From Anagrus nilaparvatae (lineage: Eukaryota; Arthropoda; Insecta; Hymenoptera; Mymaridae), in the NCBI GenBank assembly GCA_022575985.1, contig JAKSXM010000206.1:1612001-1676000 (forward strand): a DNA stretch of 64,000 nt, given 5' to 3'. Positions within the stretch are counted from its first letter, which is position 1. Each line of letters begins with the position of its first letter. The translations under genes and the position numbers were made by a program. The notes under the pieces are model-generated. The model did not search any database. It saw only the letters and a program-made list of their open reading frames with translations, and was not told the DNA's origin. Positions 44,577 to 56,572 of the stretch are shown in pieces.

Positions 44577-45768
44577 TGTGATGGTAGGGGTTTCCATGAA
44601 CTAAATTCTGACAAAAATTTATTTAACAATACTAACAATAATAAAATTTATTAACAAATAAGAAAAACCAAATATGTACAAAATGCCGTATATTGAGCGT
44701 CAGGCAATTTATTATAAAAATTGCCAAAAATACCAAATTTAATTAATTAGAAACCCGTATCTATCCATTTAAATTGCCCGTATATAAAATGTACATGAGA
44801 CAACTTGGGTCGTCTTTCCGTGATATAAAATATATAAAAATTTGCCTAAAAATCTGCCAAATACTAATTATAAAATAAACTTAATAATATAAAATGAGTT
44901 ACAATAATCTGTACAAAACTAATGAGAGAGAGCGAGAGAGAAGTATGGCCACGCGCGATGATGTTCGTCGTCTTCTTGCTATATATCTCCCCTCCTTACT
45001 GGCTTCTTAGAATCGACGACAAAATGGATGCCGCGAATTATTATGTATTATAGTAATTATGTGTGCATATAATTATATATGCAATTTGCCAGAATAATAC
45101 TAATAGTCTTAATCAGTCCAAAAAAAAAACGTAAAATTGAAGTCTATGACCTTATTAATAATTTATGATGATAATCACTTAGATTCACACACACACTTTA
45201 TATTATTGAATAATTATAATTAATAATTAATTTGCCACAACACAGTTCTTATAGCAACAATTGCCGAATCATAAACTATTCACATGTAACTTATGTGAAA
45301 CCATTAAGGTACACGGTTAGACAAAGTTCGTGTGTGTATTTCACCGAACACGTAATGGCGTCGGTATATAAAAGCGTGCGCGCACGAGGTGTAAAGCAAT
45401 TCAATAGAATAGAGAATTAATTCGCTAACCACAATCTAATTATTAATAATTTATGAAGCGTCACCACTTATATATTTTTTATAACAATAATTAATATTTA
45501 TTTAAGTAAATTATTTATTAATCTAAATACAGTTTCGATGAGCACCGTACGCACAATCTGTTCTGTACGAGCGCAGACTATGCAATGCCAGTCGGCGTCC
45601 TTTCGCGCGGCGCGCCGGGCCCCAAGATGCCGGATGTTCTTCGTGGGCACGCGCCTTTCTTCACCTCTCGATCTCTCTCCTATCGATCACCCTCTCTCTA
45701 TGCTCTTTTTAAAGTTATAATTATAAATTTAATAAATTTATATAAAATAAAAAGTGACCCCGTCACAT
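44577..45768 (-). mobile_element. 3' LTR of Ty3/Gypsy element
   Basis: On the minus strand it begins TGTGACGGGGTCAC directly after a purine-rich tract. The proposed other end (TGTGATGGTAGGGG on the plus strand at 44577) gives imperfect terminal inversion and a ~1.2-kb LTR. A second TGTGATGGTAGGGG lies 70 bases further out (44509), so the outer edge is uncertain. The region is GC-richer than its surroundings and contains GA-rich promoter-like sequence. Confidence 0.5.
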
Positions 45769-45784
45769 ACCCCCTTACCCTACT
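45769..45784 (-). promoter_or_regulatory. Polypurine tract of Ty3/Gypsy element
   Basis: The minus strand reads AGGGTAAGGGGGTA immediately before the TGTGACGGGG LTR start, the expected place for plus-strand priming. Confidence 0.65.
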
Positions 45785-46202
45785 GTACTTACGCCTTGTA
45801 ACCTGGAGTAACAAGACCTCTTCAGCTGAAATTGGTGGGGTAAAACACTGGTTGTGGGTATATCATAAAAAAAAAATCATGCTTGTTTATGTGTCAATCT
45901 ACAAAAGAAACTGGAAAAAATTTTTATTTTTAATTATTAGTATGTACACATATATTTATACACAGAGACACTTAGGAATAATTAATTAAATGTTTTATCA
46001 TTTTAGGCAGAAAGCCAATTTAACAAAAAACGAAAAAAAAAAAATTGTCTTTTGATTATTAAAAATTTATAATGACAATCAAGGAATTTAAAGTAAGAAT
46101 ATAATAGAAAGAAATTAAACCAAAAATTAAAATCTATATATATATTTATAAGAGATGAAATTTGCCTTAACAATGCCTTAAAATTTTTCCTTAATTAGTA
46201 AA

Positions 46203-46865
46203 TCACTTATCATACGACTTGGAAGTCTCCTCCTCCTCGTATTGATAATATTTATCTATGATTTTCCCATTCTCAACCTCAACTGTTAAGGATGGGAGGA
46301 TCAAGGATGCATAACCTCCATTCAATTCTCTCAACAGGAAGTCCTCCATACATCTTATAGTGTCTTTGATCAGCCACTGATGGTAAGCTTCGAGACGGTT
46401 ACCATAAGCGTTACCATTCAGACCATCAAGTGGGGGTTCGTTTCGAGAAGTTGATGGCTTGAAAGCCGTCCCAGCTAATTGCTCATGATGTTGTTGACTT
46501 GGTTGTTGAGTCTCCCCACTTGCGTATTCTTTATCATAATACCCATAGGGCCAGTCCTGTTGGTGGTCTTGATATTGTCTCTGCTCTTCATATTCACGAT
46601 CATTTTCTTCTTCATACTGTATCTCCTGGTACCTTTGCTCCTGATAACTTTGATCCTCCCAATATCTCCTATCATTTTCTAACTTCCTAATACATTCGGC
46701 CCGAGGGCAGTTAAACTTCTTTACACCGGGAAGGCCGCAAAGGTAGCAGTATATCTTATTATCATATCTTCGATCTCTACAGGCTCGATGATCATGATCT
46801 AAGCCACATTTCCAGCAGTTTCTCGTAATTGGTGGTAAGTTCTTTTGGTCGTAACCGGTTGCCAT
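46203..46865 (-). CDS. Zinc-knuckle ORF downstream of pol (220 aa)
   Basis: This intact frame follows the integrase by 33 bases, in the position where env or an accessory ORF would lie. Residues 16-30 contain CWKCGLDHDHRAC (a C-x2-C-x3-H-x4-C knuckle) and residues 40-54 contain CYLCGLPGVKKFNC, a second cysteine knuckle with V where H is usual. A long acidic and Q/Y-rich low-complexity middle follows (about 65-125), then a more ordered C-terminus. Retroelement knuckles bind nucleic acid and normally belong to Gag, so this may be a relocated Gag-like or accessory protein. It has no signal peptide or membrane segment, so it is not an envelope protein. It is unbroken while pol carries many lesions. 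Host domestication is possible but not shown. Confidence 0.65.
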   Translation of the reverse strand: MATGYDQKNLPPITRNCWKCGLDHDHRACRDRRYDNKIYCYLCGLPGVKKFNCPRAECIRKLENDRRYWEDQSYQEQRYQEIQYEEENDREYEEQRQYQDHQQDWPYGYYDKEYASGETQQPSQQHHEQLAGTAFKPSTSRNEPPLDGLNGNAYGNRLEAYHQWLIKDTIRCMEDFLLRELNGGYASLILPSLTVEVENGKIIDKYYQYEEEETSKSYDK

Positions 46866-46898
46866 AATTACTAAAAAAAAAACAAAAAAAAATCCTAA

Positions 46899-49800
46899 TT
46901 AGGGGTTTGCCTTATTGTCATTGTTTGCATTATGTTTCTTTAAGAATCTTACATGAGTGGTAGGGTTAGGTTTACCCTGGTCCACATCGAGAATATATAC
47001 CTGATGGGATACCATTTTAATAATTTTATGTGGCCCCGTATAGGGCTTAGCTAATTTTGCCGAAAACCGTTTTCCAGCATCTGACTGATAATGAGCCTTT
47101 TTGGAAACTAGATCCCCAACATTAAATTTTACGTCAACACGTTGCTTGTTATATTGGAACATTTGCTTCCTACTTGGCTCAAATAAAAATCTTTTAAATA
47201 AATCATGGTATGCCTCAAGTCTAGATACTCGATCTGCCCAGAGCTTCGAGTCTGTTCTAATAACAGTCTTAACATTATCTGCCGCATCTTTTATAAGGCG
47301 TGGTGGCTTAGGATTGCGGCCGAAATTCAAAAAGACAGGTGTAAATTTAGACGAATCCTGTACTGAATTATTGATGGCAAACGAAAACTCGGACAGGTGT
47401 TCATCCAAGAGTCTATGGTCTTCTTCTAGGAAAGCCCTAATCATAGTTTTTAACGTTAAGTTGCTTCTTTCAGTTGGGTTCGACTGTGGACTATAAGGGG
47501 GCGTTAGTGTATGCTTAATACCCCGTTCAGTAAGTGCCTTAATAATAACATTGTTATCGAACTGAGTCCCATTGTCCATCAAGACAAATTTCGGAAATCC
47601 AAAAACGTTAAATACACAATCATTTAACACCTTCAAAATCTGGGGGCCCTTTGCGACCCTTAAAGGTTTAATAACGACAAATTTAGTAAAAAGGTCTTGA
47701 ATGACGAGTATATATTTAAATTGGTTTTTAGTGGATGGATACGGCCCCATTATGTCACATGAAATAACAGACCATGGTTGCTCGTATTCTTTTTCCACCA
47801 TAAACCCCTGAGGACCAGTACGGGTTTACTATTCTGGCACGTATTGCAAGCTCGCACATGCTTCGCGCAATCAACTTGAATACCGGGCCAATAATAGTAT
47901 TTACATAAAAGCTTATATGTCTTCTCGCGACCTAAATGACCTGCATGAGGGGTATTATGCGCCTCTTCTAATGCGTCTGGCCTCAGATTAGATGATAATA
48001 CTAATTTCCACGCATTGAGATCAGGGACTAGGGGGTCAATCCAGTTATGAGGATTGTGGTAGTATAATTTTCTTTGCCTTATTGCCCAATCAGGATAGTG
48101 TCTTAAGTGTTCTTGAACTTGCCTTATTTGCCTTAAATACCACTTGTCCTCTGTCTCAAAGTCGTCCATAGAATTTACTTGATCTTCAAATGCTCTTGAA
48201 AGAGCGTCAGGAACGTGATTTTCGGTGCCAAGGCGGTGAACGATTTTGCAGTCCAAAGCTGATAATTTCATAGCCCAACGTCCAAGTCTACCAGTTGGGT
48301 CCTTTAGGTTTTTCAGCCAAATCAAGCTGGAATGGTCAGTAATAACCGTAAAGGGGTAACCTTCTAGGTACGGTCTCAGACGTTGAACACACCATAATAC
48401 GCAATACATTCTTTTTCAGTCGTAGTCCATTTACGCTCGCTAGCTGTTAATAACCTATTAATAAATACGATGGGGTGTTCGATGCCGTCAATTTCTTGAG
48501 TTAGAACACTACCGATCGCGTAATCGCTTGAGTCCATATGCAGCGTGAACATTTTACTGAAATCGGGGCGTATCAGGACAGGTGCCGACATTAAAGAATC
48601 CTTTAATTTTTCAAAAGCAGCCTGCTGTTCCTCCCCCCAGTGCCACTTTACGTCCTTCTTCATTAAATGACATAAAGGAACTTTAATCTGCGCCAGGTCT
48701 TCTAAGAATCTTGAATACCAGCCAATCATTCCTAGAAAACGCCTAAGTTGTTTCAATTTTGTTGGTGCTGGATAATCGATAATAGCCTAAACACAGTCAG
48801 GGACAGTATGGAGTCCTTTATGATCCACAACATAGCCTAAATATTTGACCTGGCTGCAGCAAAATTCACTCTTTTCAATATTTAACTGTAGGTTTGCCTT
48901 ACGTATTGCCTCAAGAACTATTTCCAGCCATTTTAAATGGTCTTCGAAAGTTTCCGTAACAATGCATAAATCATCCAAATATGCCAAAACGATATCGCGT
49001 GCCTCAGGCGGTAAGCTTCTGATGAATTTGTCCATCGCTTCTTGATAAACAGCTGGCGCATTAGTCAGTCCAAAACTCATCCGTTTATACCTGTATTGCT
49101 CACGTCCAAAAACGGAAAGTGCCGTATAATCTCTACTGTGTGGGTCAATAGGAACCTGGTGGAAGGCCAAACTCATACCCAATTTAGTTATGTACCTTGC
49201 GTTGCGCAGTTTATCAAGAATCGAGTAAATATTGGGTATTGGATGTACGCGCTTGCGCGTCACGGAGTTAAGATAACGATAGTCAATACAAAAACGAAAG
49301 CCAAAGCCATCTGTCTTCGGGGCTAGCACAGGAGGACTACACCATGGGCTTTGAGCTGGTTCTATGATATCCTTTTCTAATAATTTGTCAACCTCCTTCT
49401 GTGCAGCCTCCAATACAGCTGGTGAATATCTTCTTGGATTTTGCCATACAGGTTTAGGGTCCTATAACTCAATGACAAGTTCAGCTAGATTAGTAACATT
49501 TAACTCCTTCCCTGGTTTCTCAACTAACCTATTAACTAGCTCTTCTACCTGCCTCTTTTGTTCGTCGGATACTTCAGCTAAACCCGCAGACTCGCCAATA
49601 ATTGCATCACTATTAAATGCCGAATTATAAAACATAAATGATGTACTAGGACCGTCACCTGATTTCCAGGTATGATTTACAAAATTGAGCTCAATTTTAA
49701 ATAATTTTAAGAAATCTAGTCCAAGTACACAATCATAAGACAGAGCAGTAACTAAACGAATCGGTAAGTTACTTTTCTGTCCGTTAATGGTAAAAAGTCA

Positions 49801-49985
49801 GTTTGCCTCACCCTTAACCTGCTCGACTGAATTATTTGCTACTATTATTGATGCTCTTACAGGATAAAAGGCTTTAGCGAGAACTCCCTCTAACTTTTTA
49901 CCTACGTATGACCTAGTTGATCCCGTATTAGGGCTCTTACAAGCGCTCCCATAATGTCTAAATCGATATAATAACATGTATCTAT
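46899..49985 (-). pseudogene. Ty3/Gypsy pol remains
   Basis: Protease (49985-49440): the retropepsin active-site Asp is lost at a small deletion near 49928 that leaves NTGSTRSYVG; a stop follows near 49463. RT (49413-48787): TKLGMSLAFHQV has G where the catalytic Asp of motif A belongs; YLDDL is intact. A stop lies at ~48788, after PDCV. RNase H (48756-48376) includes HMDSSDYAIG; a one-base loss near 48392 shifts into 48409-47750, which holds TDHSSLIWLKN and the HHCC integrase knuckle ending CNTCQN. Another shift near 47800 leads into 47801-46899, the integrase core with SCDIMGP, LMDNGTQFDN and PTERSNLTLK (D, D and E all present). The enzymes would copy and integrate the element; this copy cannot. 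Confidence 0.85.
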
Positions 49986-49990
49986 TGCGT

Positions 49991-50311
49991 TGTTAGATAA
50001 CACGTTATATAAGATTTAAGAAATAATTTTATGAAAAAATTTTTTTTTTAAATAAATTTCTTTAGATTTTTACACTAACATTAAATTGGTCATTATACAT
50101 TATGAAACTTTCAAAAAATTTACACTATTTATTATATAGGTTACCTCTAAAATCGAGACTACTATCCTATAATCTTCGTACATTATTAGTTTCATCTATA
50201 ATTGTCCCATTTTTTGATTAATGTTGTCTAGTCTATGATGCTCTTGATGTCACACTTATAGATAAGGTTGAAATAGTAAAACGCGTTTTTTTCGATTTCG
50301 TTGCGGTGCGA
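49991..50311. other. AT-rich junction DNA
   Basis: Nothing recognised between the truncated Gypsy element and the next repeat. Confidence 0.45.
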
Positions 50312-50549
50312 AAATATCTATTTGCTTTGCAAGGGGGGAAAGAGAATTATATCTGACGAGTTGACGGGATTGGACGAGAGGTAAGCTGACGAGGATGTAC
50401 GAACCGAAGGCAAGTGTCTTCCGAGTCAGATTTACCGAGCATCCTCTCTCGTCATACAAGTTATATATAATTCTCTCGCCCCGTTGCAAGCGCATGGTTT
50501 TTTATTTTTAGATGTAAATTGGTGCACTTGATGCAAAAATAAAAAAAAA
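50312..50549 (+). mobile_element. ~230-base MITE-like repeat, copy 2
   Basis: Same orientation and nearly the same sequence as 29773-30003, with the same inverted inner ends. It is followed within two bases by the hairpin end of a Helentron-like repeat. The minus ORF at 50256-50495 is its shadow. Confidence 0.65.
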
Positions 50550-50550
50550 T

Positions 50551-51268
50551 ACCCTGCCAACTAGCTGGCACTAAGGTTCCTCAAACAATGAGCTTAATAC
50601 ATTAATATGCCACTGATATCACCGATTACAACCATGCAATCATACATACATTTCTCTCTTATTTCCATAATAGTTGTGAAATATCACCAGTTACAATATT
50701 TTCAGATATTAGTACTTTCATGGAATTATATGAGGTATTACACTAAAAAAAAAAAAATGTATTGCAATTTAATTTTTTTGTTTTTTTAATTTTGAGAAAA
50801 AAAATTTGAAAAAATTCGGTACCAGATCCAAAAAGTTACTATAAACGAACTTCATAGAAATAAATTAGGTACTACGTCCAAAGAGAAAAAATAATTTGGT
50901 ATTTTTTTTATATTTTGTGACGAAAATTTTGTGAAAAAAATTTTCAAAAAATTAAGTATCAGATTCGAGATATAGAGTAAAAACCATACTTTCAAATATA
51001 AGTACTTTCGTGGAAATAAATGAGGTATTACATCCAAATTAAAAAAAAAAAAAGTACCTCGAGCTTTTTTGGTGAAAAAATTTTTGAAAAAAAAATTAGG
51101 TCTTAATTCCATAATGGTTGTGAAATTTCACCGGTTACATACACACACACACACATACTTTTTTTAAAAACCGGTTTTTTAGCTTCCTGGGGTCTCAAAA
51201 CGTGCTTATATGCCAAAAAATCAAAAATCGATATTTGACCTATCACAATGGTTGCTCATTGAGGAACC
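50551..51268 (-). mobile_element. Helentron/HINE-like repeat, copy D
   Basis: This copy has both ends. TGCCAACTAGCTGGCA and GGTTCCTC lie at 50555-50582, and TGCTCATTGAGGAACC lies at 51253-51268. Three monomers and the GT/AC tract plus AAACCGGTTTTTTAGCTTCC lie between. It is close in length to copy A, suggesting a ~730-base single-trimer form as the family unit. Confidence 0.65.
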
Positions 51269-51278
51269 AATAAGATTA

Positions 51279-51660
51279 TCCTATATATATAAATCTTTAA
51301 TTTTGTATGTTTGTTTGTCCGAAATGGGTAAACTAGAACGCGATATAAGCTAGAGACTCGGGGTTTACGGCAAAAGATGGCAAAAATTACCGGTCAAAAC
51401 ATAGGCTAGGTTTCGCTTCTATTGATAACGACAAAAATTTTTTATGTTGAAATAACTAGATTTCCAAGGATAAAATTTTTATCAAATTTTAAAAAAAAAC
51501 CTAAAAAACTGAAAACCAAGGAAAAATTTTTTTATCGAAAAGAATTTGATTCGATTGGGGTATATTTTTTACGTATCCACCTAAATTTTCAAGGTGATCG
51601 GCTCGATCTGTCAAAAGTTACAATAATTTTTCGAAAATTATAAAACTTTAGGACTAATAT
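51279..51660 (+). mobile_element. Helitron-like 5' end of another family
   Basis: A|TCCTATATATATAAAT then a TTTGTTTGTCC tract resembles insect Helitron starts, and GAACGCGATATAAGCTAGAG follows. No 3' hairpin/CTAG end is recognised before AT-rich DNA resumes. Confidence 0.35.
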
Positions 51661-52478
51661 TATATATATTTCTAATTTTTGTCAGCTACTGATGTAGTAA
51701 CTGAATGTAGTGCCTACATAGTAAACCCGACACTGTCCTTACTGAACCTCCTATTACAATTTCTATACTTATATTTATAAAATTTTAATTAGAACAGTAT
51801 TTTAAGAATTCAAAATAAAAACTGTTTCAAATAACATAAATATTTGTTAATTAATCAAATTATATAATTTTATTACGTAATATATACTTAAGTTAATTAA
51901 AATTTTAAATTTGTATAATAGTTATTAAATATATTGTTTTCAAAATATTAAAACTATGAAAATTACGAATATTTAAATTATTGATTATAATTAATAGGAG
52001 TTCTTGTTTCAGCAAATTTATTGTAGCGATATTGTTTGATTTATTCAAAATTGATTTTGTGAAATTTTTTTAATCAATCTAAAAAAGGTAAATATTAATT
52101 TTAGAATAATTTTAAACTTTACTAGAAAAAATGCAAGTTATACGTTAGTTTTACATGTTATAGGTTAGGTTAAAGTTATTTATTAGAATTTTTCAGCTGC
52201 ACCAAAATTTAGGCTATCATAATAAGTGTCTCTTATCGTTATAAAACCTGCATCAAGTATAAGCATTCGTGACTTAAGAAGCACTTTTTTTTTGATATAG
52301 TAAAAATATTTAACTTTTAAGTAACTATAAGTTGACTTTAAACTCAAATATATATGCATATAATATATATATATATATATATATATTATAATGTCTGTGT
52401 ACATAAAATAACTTTCAATATAATATGTGATAATACAATAATTTAGAAATTATCTTTTTTATATAAAGACAAGTTTTG

Positions 52479-52516
<38 letters not shown>

Positions 52517-54157
52517 AAATTCATTGCATGAAAAAAAAAGTTTAAAAAAAAGTTTTTTGGCAAAAAAGAAAAAAAAATTATGTATAAAAAAATGTATATT
52601 ATAAGTTTAACTTTATTATATATTAGTATTTAATGACTTTTCAGTTTCTATATGTATAACATAAATTTTTTTCTTCTTTTTGGTTTAATTTTAGAAAGTG
52701 CTTTTATAGTTTATGGTATATTATTAACGTAAAATCAAAAAATATTTTTATTTTATGCTTGTAAGAAATAAAGTAATAAAAAATAAAATTGTTCCTCATA
52801 AATCAAAAGTATTTATATATGGTTCAATTTAAAACAAACTGTACTAAACCTAATGGTCGGGTTTTCAAATTGGTTCCAAAGTATTTTTTTTATTGAAAGT
52901 ACTACCACAAATAAGCCTCAATTTCACTTTTTAGCTCATAAGGTTCAGTTCTTGATTATTGGTGGTAATTTTCTTTTCTTGGCCATTTTTAAAAAAAGAC
53001 AAAAGATAAAAGAAAAAAAGTGTCGGTTTTTGAGTTTTTTGTATTTGAAAAAAATTCTTTCAGCCATTTTTCCGATTTCCGGGCAGATTAATAAAAAGAA
53101 TACAATAAAAATTTGAATTTAATAATTTGATCATTCGTTTACTCTCAAATAACTTCCAAGTTAATGTATGTATTTTCTGACTCTAGTGAAAATAAAAGCT
53201 TTTACAATTTTACTTATTTACAGCAATGTAAGGTGATAAGGTTTTTTGAGTTGATTCTAAAATTCATATTTTTTAAATTCATTCGAAAATTTATCATAAA
53301 CTTGGAAAATATTACACAAGAAATTTAATTAAAATATAATAGCATGAAAGTATATAAAAATTAATTAAATTTTGTTTATATTTAAAAAACAATAGAATTA
53401 AGCGTTAAAAATAAAATAAAAAATATTATATTAAATTAAATGTAAAGTAAAATTTACAAAGGGAAATTACTAAAATTTATACAAAATGTCAGTAAAACTT
53501 ATATCTAAATTATATTTTGAAACATAAAATACACACTGAAGGTGAAAAATAGTTAATTTTCATTTAATTATATCTCTGTTTTGTTTTCTAATTATTTTTC
53601 TTCATTTTCATTTTTGTACCTTTTAATAGCTATTCTTTGACTTATTTAAAGTAAATTAAATAAGTAAATTTATCAAATTTTTAATATTTTTATTTTTGGA
53701 AAAAATGAAAAAAAAATAATTATTTTAAATGCTTTGATACTTTTTTTTTAATTTTGCTCTCCCAAACTCGTATGTAATACTTGGCACAGAATTATCGGCA
53801 CTCCTTAGGTTGGCAAAAAATATTTTGAGCACCATCGAAAATAAACTCTAGAAACTAGCTTCAACACAGGTCACTTATGCCCAGGTTACCTGCGTTCTCG
53901 TCTGCCTTACAGATTAAAAATCTCCCTATCTGTATTTTAACGATTTCGAAATATTTTTAGAAACGCATTTTAATTGATTTAATAGTGTTACTAAATAGTT
54001 TTAAAAAAATTATTTTACATGATTTTATACTAATTCTGATACCCTCTTTTTTGGTGAAAAAATTTTCTTGATTTTCCATCCTTTATATAAAAATTGCAAT
54101 AAGCAAGAACCTCCCTTCAAAAATGTGTAGATGAGCCATTTTATCCTGTATTATTTT
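51661..54157. other. AT-rich DNA with AT microsatellites
   Basis: TA/AT microsatellites lie at 52363-52387 and 52482-52514. The ORFs 52183-52404 and 52853-53116 are low-complexity. No gene is supported. Confidence 0.55.
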
Positions 54158-54300
54158 GGTTCCTCATAGAGGAACCTTTGTGATAGGTGAAATTTTGATT
54201 TTTGATTTTTTGGCATATAAGCACGTTTTGGGACCTCAGGAAGCTAAAAAACCGGTTTTTAAAAAAAGTCTGTATGTGTGTGTGTGTGTGTGTGTATGTA

Positions 54301-54548
54301 CACTCAAAAAAATTGGGCAATTCTGCTTTCTCCCAGGCAATTCTGCTTTCCCCCTTCTCCTTGATATTTTTGTCTTGTAGTCCCGGAGAGTCAGACTCCT
54401 CCGCCGGGCAAAGGTGACTCGTAGCGAAGACATATGCTAACTCGGTAGAGGGGACAGCCGTGCCGATCGAGTAGGCAGTTACCGCGTTTGAACAAGACAG
54501 CTGATACATGGTTTTGGGCAAAGCAGAATCCTTCTTTTTTTTTCTGTG
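54301..54548. mobile_element. Nested MITE with TA duplication
   Basis: The ends CACTCAAAAAAA and CTTTTTTTTTCTGTG are inverted (CAC...GTG), with inner AATTCTGCTTT / AAAGCAGAAT also inverted. Flanking TA lies at 54299-54300 and 54549-54550. The 248-base insert is GC-richer than the host repeat and sits in its microsatellite. The ORFs at 54141-54621 read through it and are not genes. Confidence 0.65.
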
Positions 54549-54639
54549 TATGTAACCGGTGAAATTTCACAACCATTATGGAATTAAGACCTAATTTTTT
54601 TTTCAAAAATTTTTTTATCAAAAAATCTCAAACTACTTT

Positions 54640-56345
54640 TTTTTTTTTTTAATTTGGATGTAATACCTCATTTATTTCCATGAAAGTACTTATATTTGAA
54701 AGTACGATTTTTACTCGATATCTCGAATCGGATACTTAATTTTCTGAAAATTTTTTTTCTAAAATTTTTTTCACAAAAAATACAAAAGATACTAATTTTT
54801 TTTTTCTTTTTGGACGTAGTACCTAATTTATTTCCATGGAAGTACTAGTTTTAAGAACCTTGTTTATTGTAATTTTTTGGATCTGATACTTAATTTTTTC
54901 AAATTTTTTTTTGTCAAAATTAAAAAAAAAGAAAAATAAAAAAAACTGCAATATTTTTTTTTTTTTTGGTGTAATACCTCATTTAATTCTATGAAAGTAC
55001 TAATATCTGAAAATATTGTAACTAGTGATATTTCAAAACCATTATCGAATTAAGACCTAATTTTTTTTCCAAACATTTTTTTATCAAAAAATCTCCAACC
55101 CCCCCTTTTTTTTTTTATTTTGGATGTAATACCTCATTCATTTCCATGAAAGTACTTATATTTGAAAGTACGATTTTTACTCGATATCTCGAATCGGATA
55201 CTTAATTTTCTGAAAATTTTTTTTCTAAAATTTTTTTCACAAAAAATACAAAAGATACTAATTTTTTTTTTCTTTTTGGACGTAGTACCTAATTTATTTC
55301 CATGGAAGTACTAGTTTTAAGAACCTTGTTTATTGTAATTTTTTGGATCTGATACTTAATTTTTTCAAATTTTTTTTTGTCAAAATTAAAAAAAAAGAAA
55401 AATAAAAAAAACTGCAATATTTTTTTTTTTTTTTGGTGTAATACCTCATTTAATTCTATGAAAGTACTAATATCTGAAAATATTGTAACTAGTGATATTT
55501 CAAAACCATTATCGAATTAAGACCTAATTTTTTTTCCAAACATTTTTTTATCAAAAAATCTCCAACCCCCCCTTTTTTTTTTTATTTTGGATGTAATACC
55601 TCATTCATTTCCATGAAAGTACTTATATTTGAAAGTACGATTTTTACTCGATATCTCGAATCGGATACTTAATTTTCTGAAAATTTTTTTTCTAAAATTT
55701 TTTTCACAAAAAAATACAAAAAATACTAATTTTTTTTTTCTTTTTGGACGTAGTACCTAATTTATTTCCATGGAAGTACTAGTTTTAAGAACCTCGTTTA
55801 CAGTAATTTTTTGGACCTGAAACTTAATTTTTTCAAAATTTTTTTCTCAAAATTAAAAAAACAAAAAAATTAAAAAATCTGTAATATTTTTTTTTTTTAG
55901 TGTAATACTTCCTTTAATTCCATGAAAGTACTAATATTTGAAAATTTTGCAATCGGTGGTATTTAACAACCATTATGGAATTAATATCTAATTTTTTTTT
56001 CAAAAATTTTTTCATCAAGAGATTTCAAAATACTTTTTTTTTTTTTTAATTTAGGTGTAATACCTCATTTATTTCCATAAAAGTACTTATATTTGAAAGT
56101 ATGGTTTTTACTCGATATCTCAAATCTGATAATTCATTTATTGAAAATTTTTTTCCCAAAATTTTTTTCACAAAAAAATACAAAGAATACCAATTTTTTT
56201 TTTTGTTCGGACGTAGTACCTAATTAATTTCTATGAGAGTACTAGTTTTAGAAAGCTTATTCATAGTAATTTTTTGGATCTGATACCGAATTTTTTCAAA
56301 ATTTTTTTCTCAAAATTAAAAAAATTAAAAAATCTGTAATATTGT
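54640..56345 (+). repeat. Higher-order tandem array, ~470-base units of three ~155-base monomers
   Basis: The TAATACCTCAT box recurs at about 54661, 55128, 55604 and 56058. Units two and three are nearly identical (both contain TCTCCAACCCCCC); unit four is more diverged. Within a unit, three ~155-base monomers each show TACCT.ATTTA, a TTC.ATG box, GAAGTACT and GATACTTAATTTT in the same order. Confidence 0.7.
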
Positions 56346-56572
56346 TTTTTTTTTAAGTGTAATACCTAGTTTATTGAAAATTTTTTTCTAAAAATTTGTT
56401 AAATAAAAAACATTAAATCACAGCAACATTTTTTTTCTTTTAAAATACGGTATTTAACTTTTTTTTATGAAATACTGATATCTCAAATTATAATTTTTAT
56501 TAGATAAAATAGACCATTATAAATATTTTGCTATTGTTAATGAGGAACCATAGTGCCAATCACTTGGCAGCG

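Larger units (their letters stand above)
44577..49990 (-). mobile_element. 5'-truncated Ty3/Gypsy retrotransposon
   Basis: Minus-strand order is protease remnant, RT, RNase H, integrase, zinc-knuckle ORF, polypurine tract, 3' LTR. Gag, primer binding site and 5' LTR are missing; the element breaks off near 49990, and no second copy of the TGTGACGGGG end is visible up to 51.3 kb. Confidence 0.75.
54158..56572 (+). mobile_element. Helentron/HINE-like repeat, copy E (expanded)
   Basis: It begins GGTTCCTCATAGAGGAACC and ends TGAGGAACC...GTGCCAATCACTTGGCA. It carries the same left module as copy A, a GT microsatellite (54281-54296), a nested MITE, and an internal array of four ~470-base units. 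This is the longest copy in the window; the extra length comes from unit amplification. Confidence 0.65.

Noticed and set aside
46479..46690. Plus-strand ORFs opposite the zinc-knuckle gene
   Set aside because: They are antisense shadows of the Q/Y-rich region of the minus-strand ORF.
54141..54621. ORF of 126 codons and overlapping frames
   Set aside because: They cross a microsatellite, a nested MITE and the host repeat; not a gene.
54640..56345. CRISPR-like array
   Set aside because: Repeats are long, contiguous and without unique spacers, in a eukaryotic context; it is a satellite-like array.
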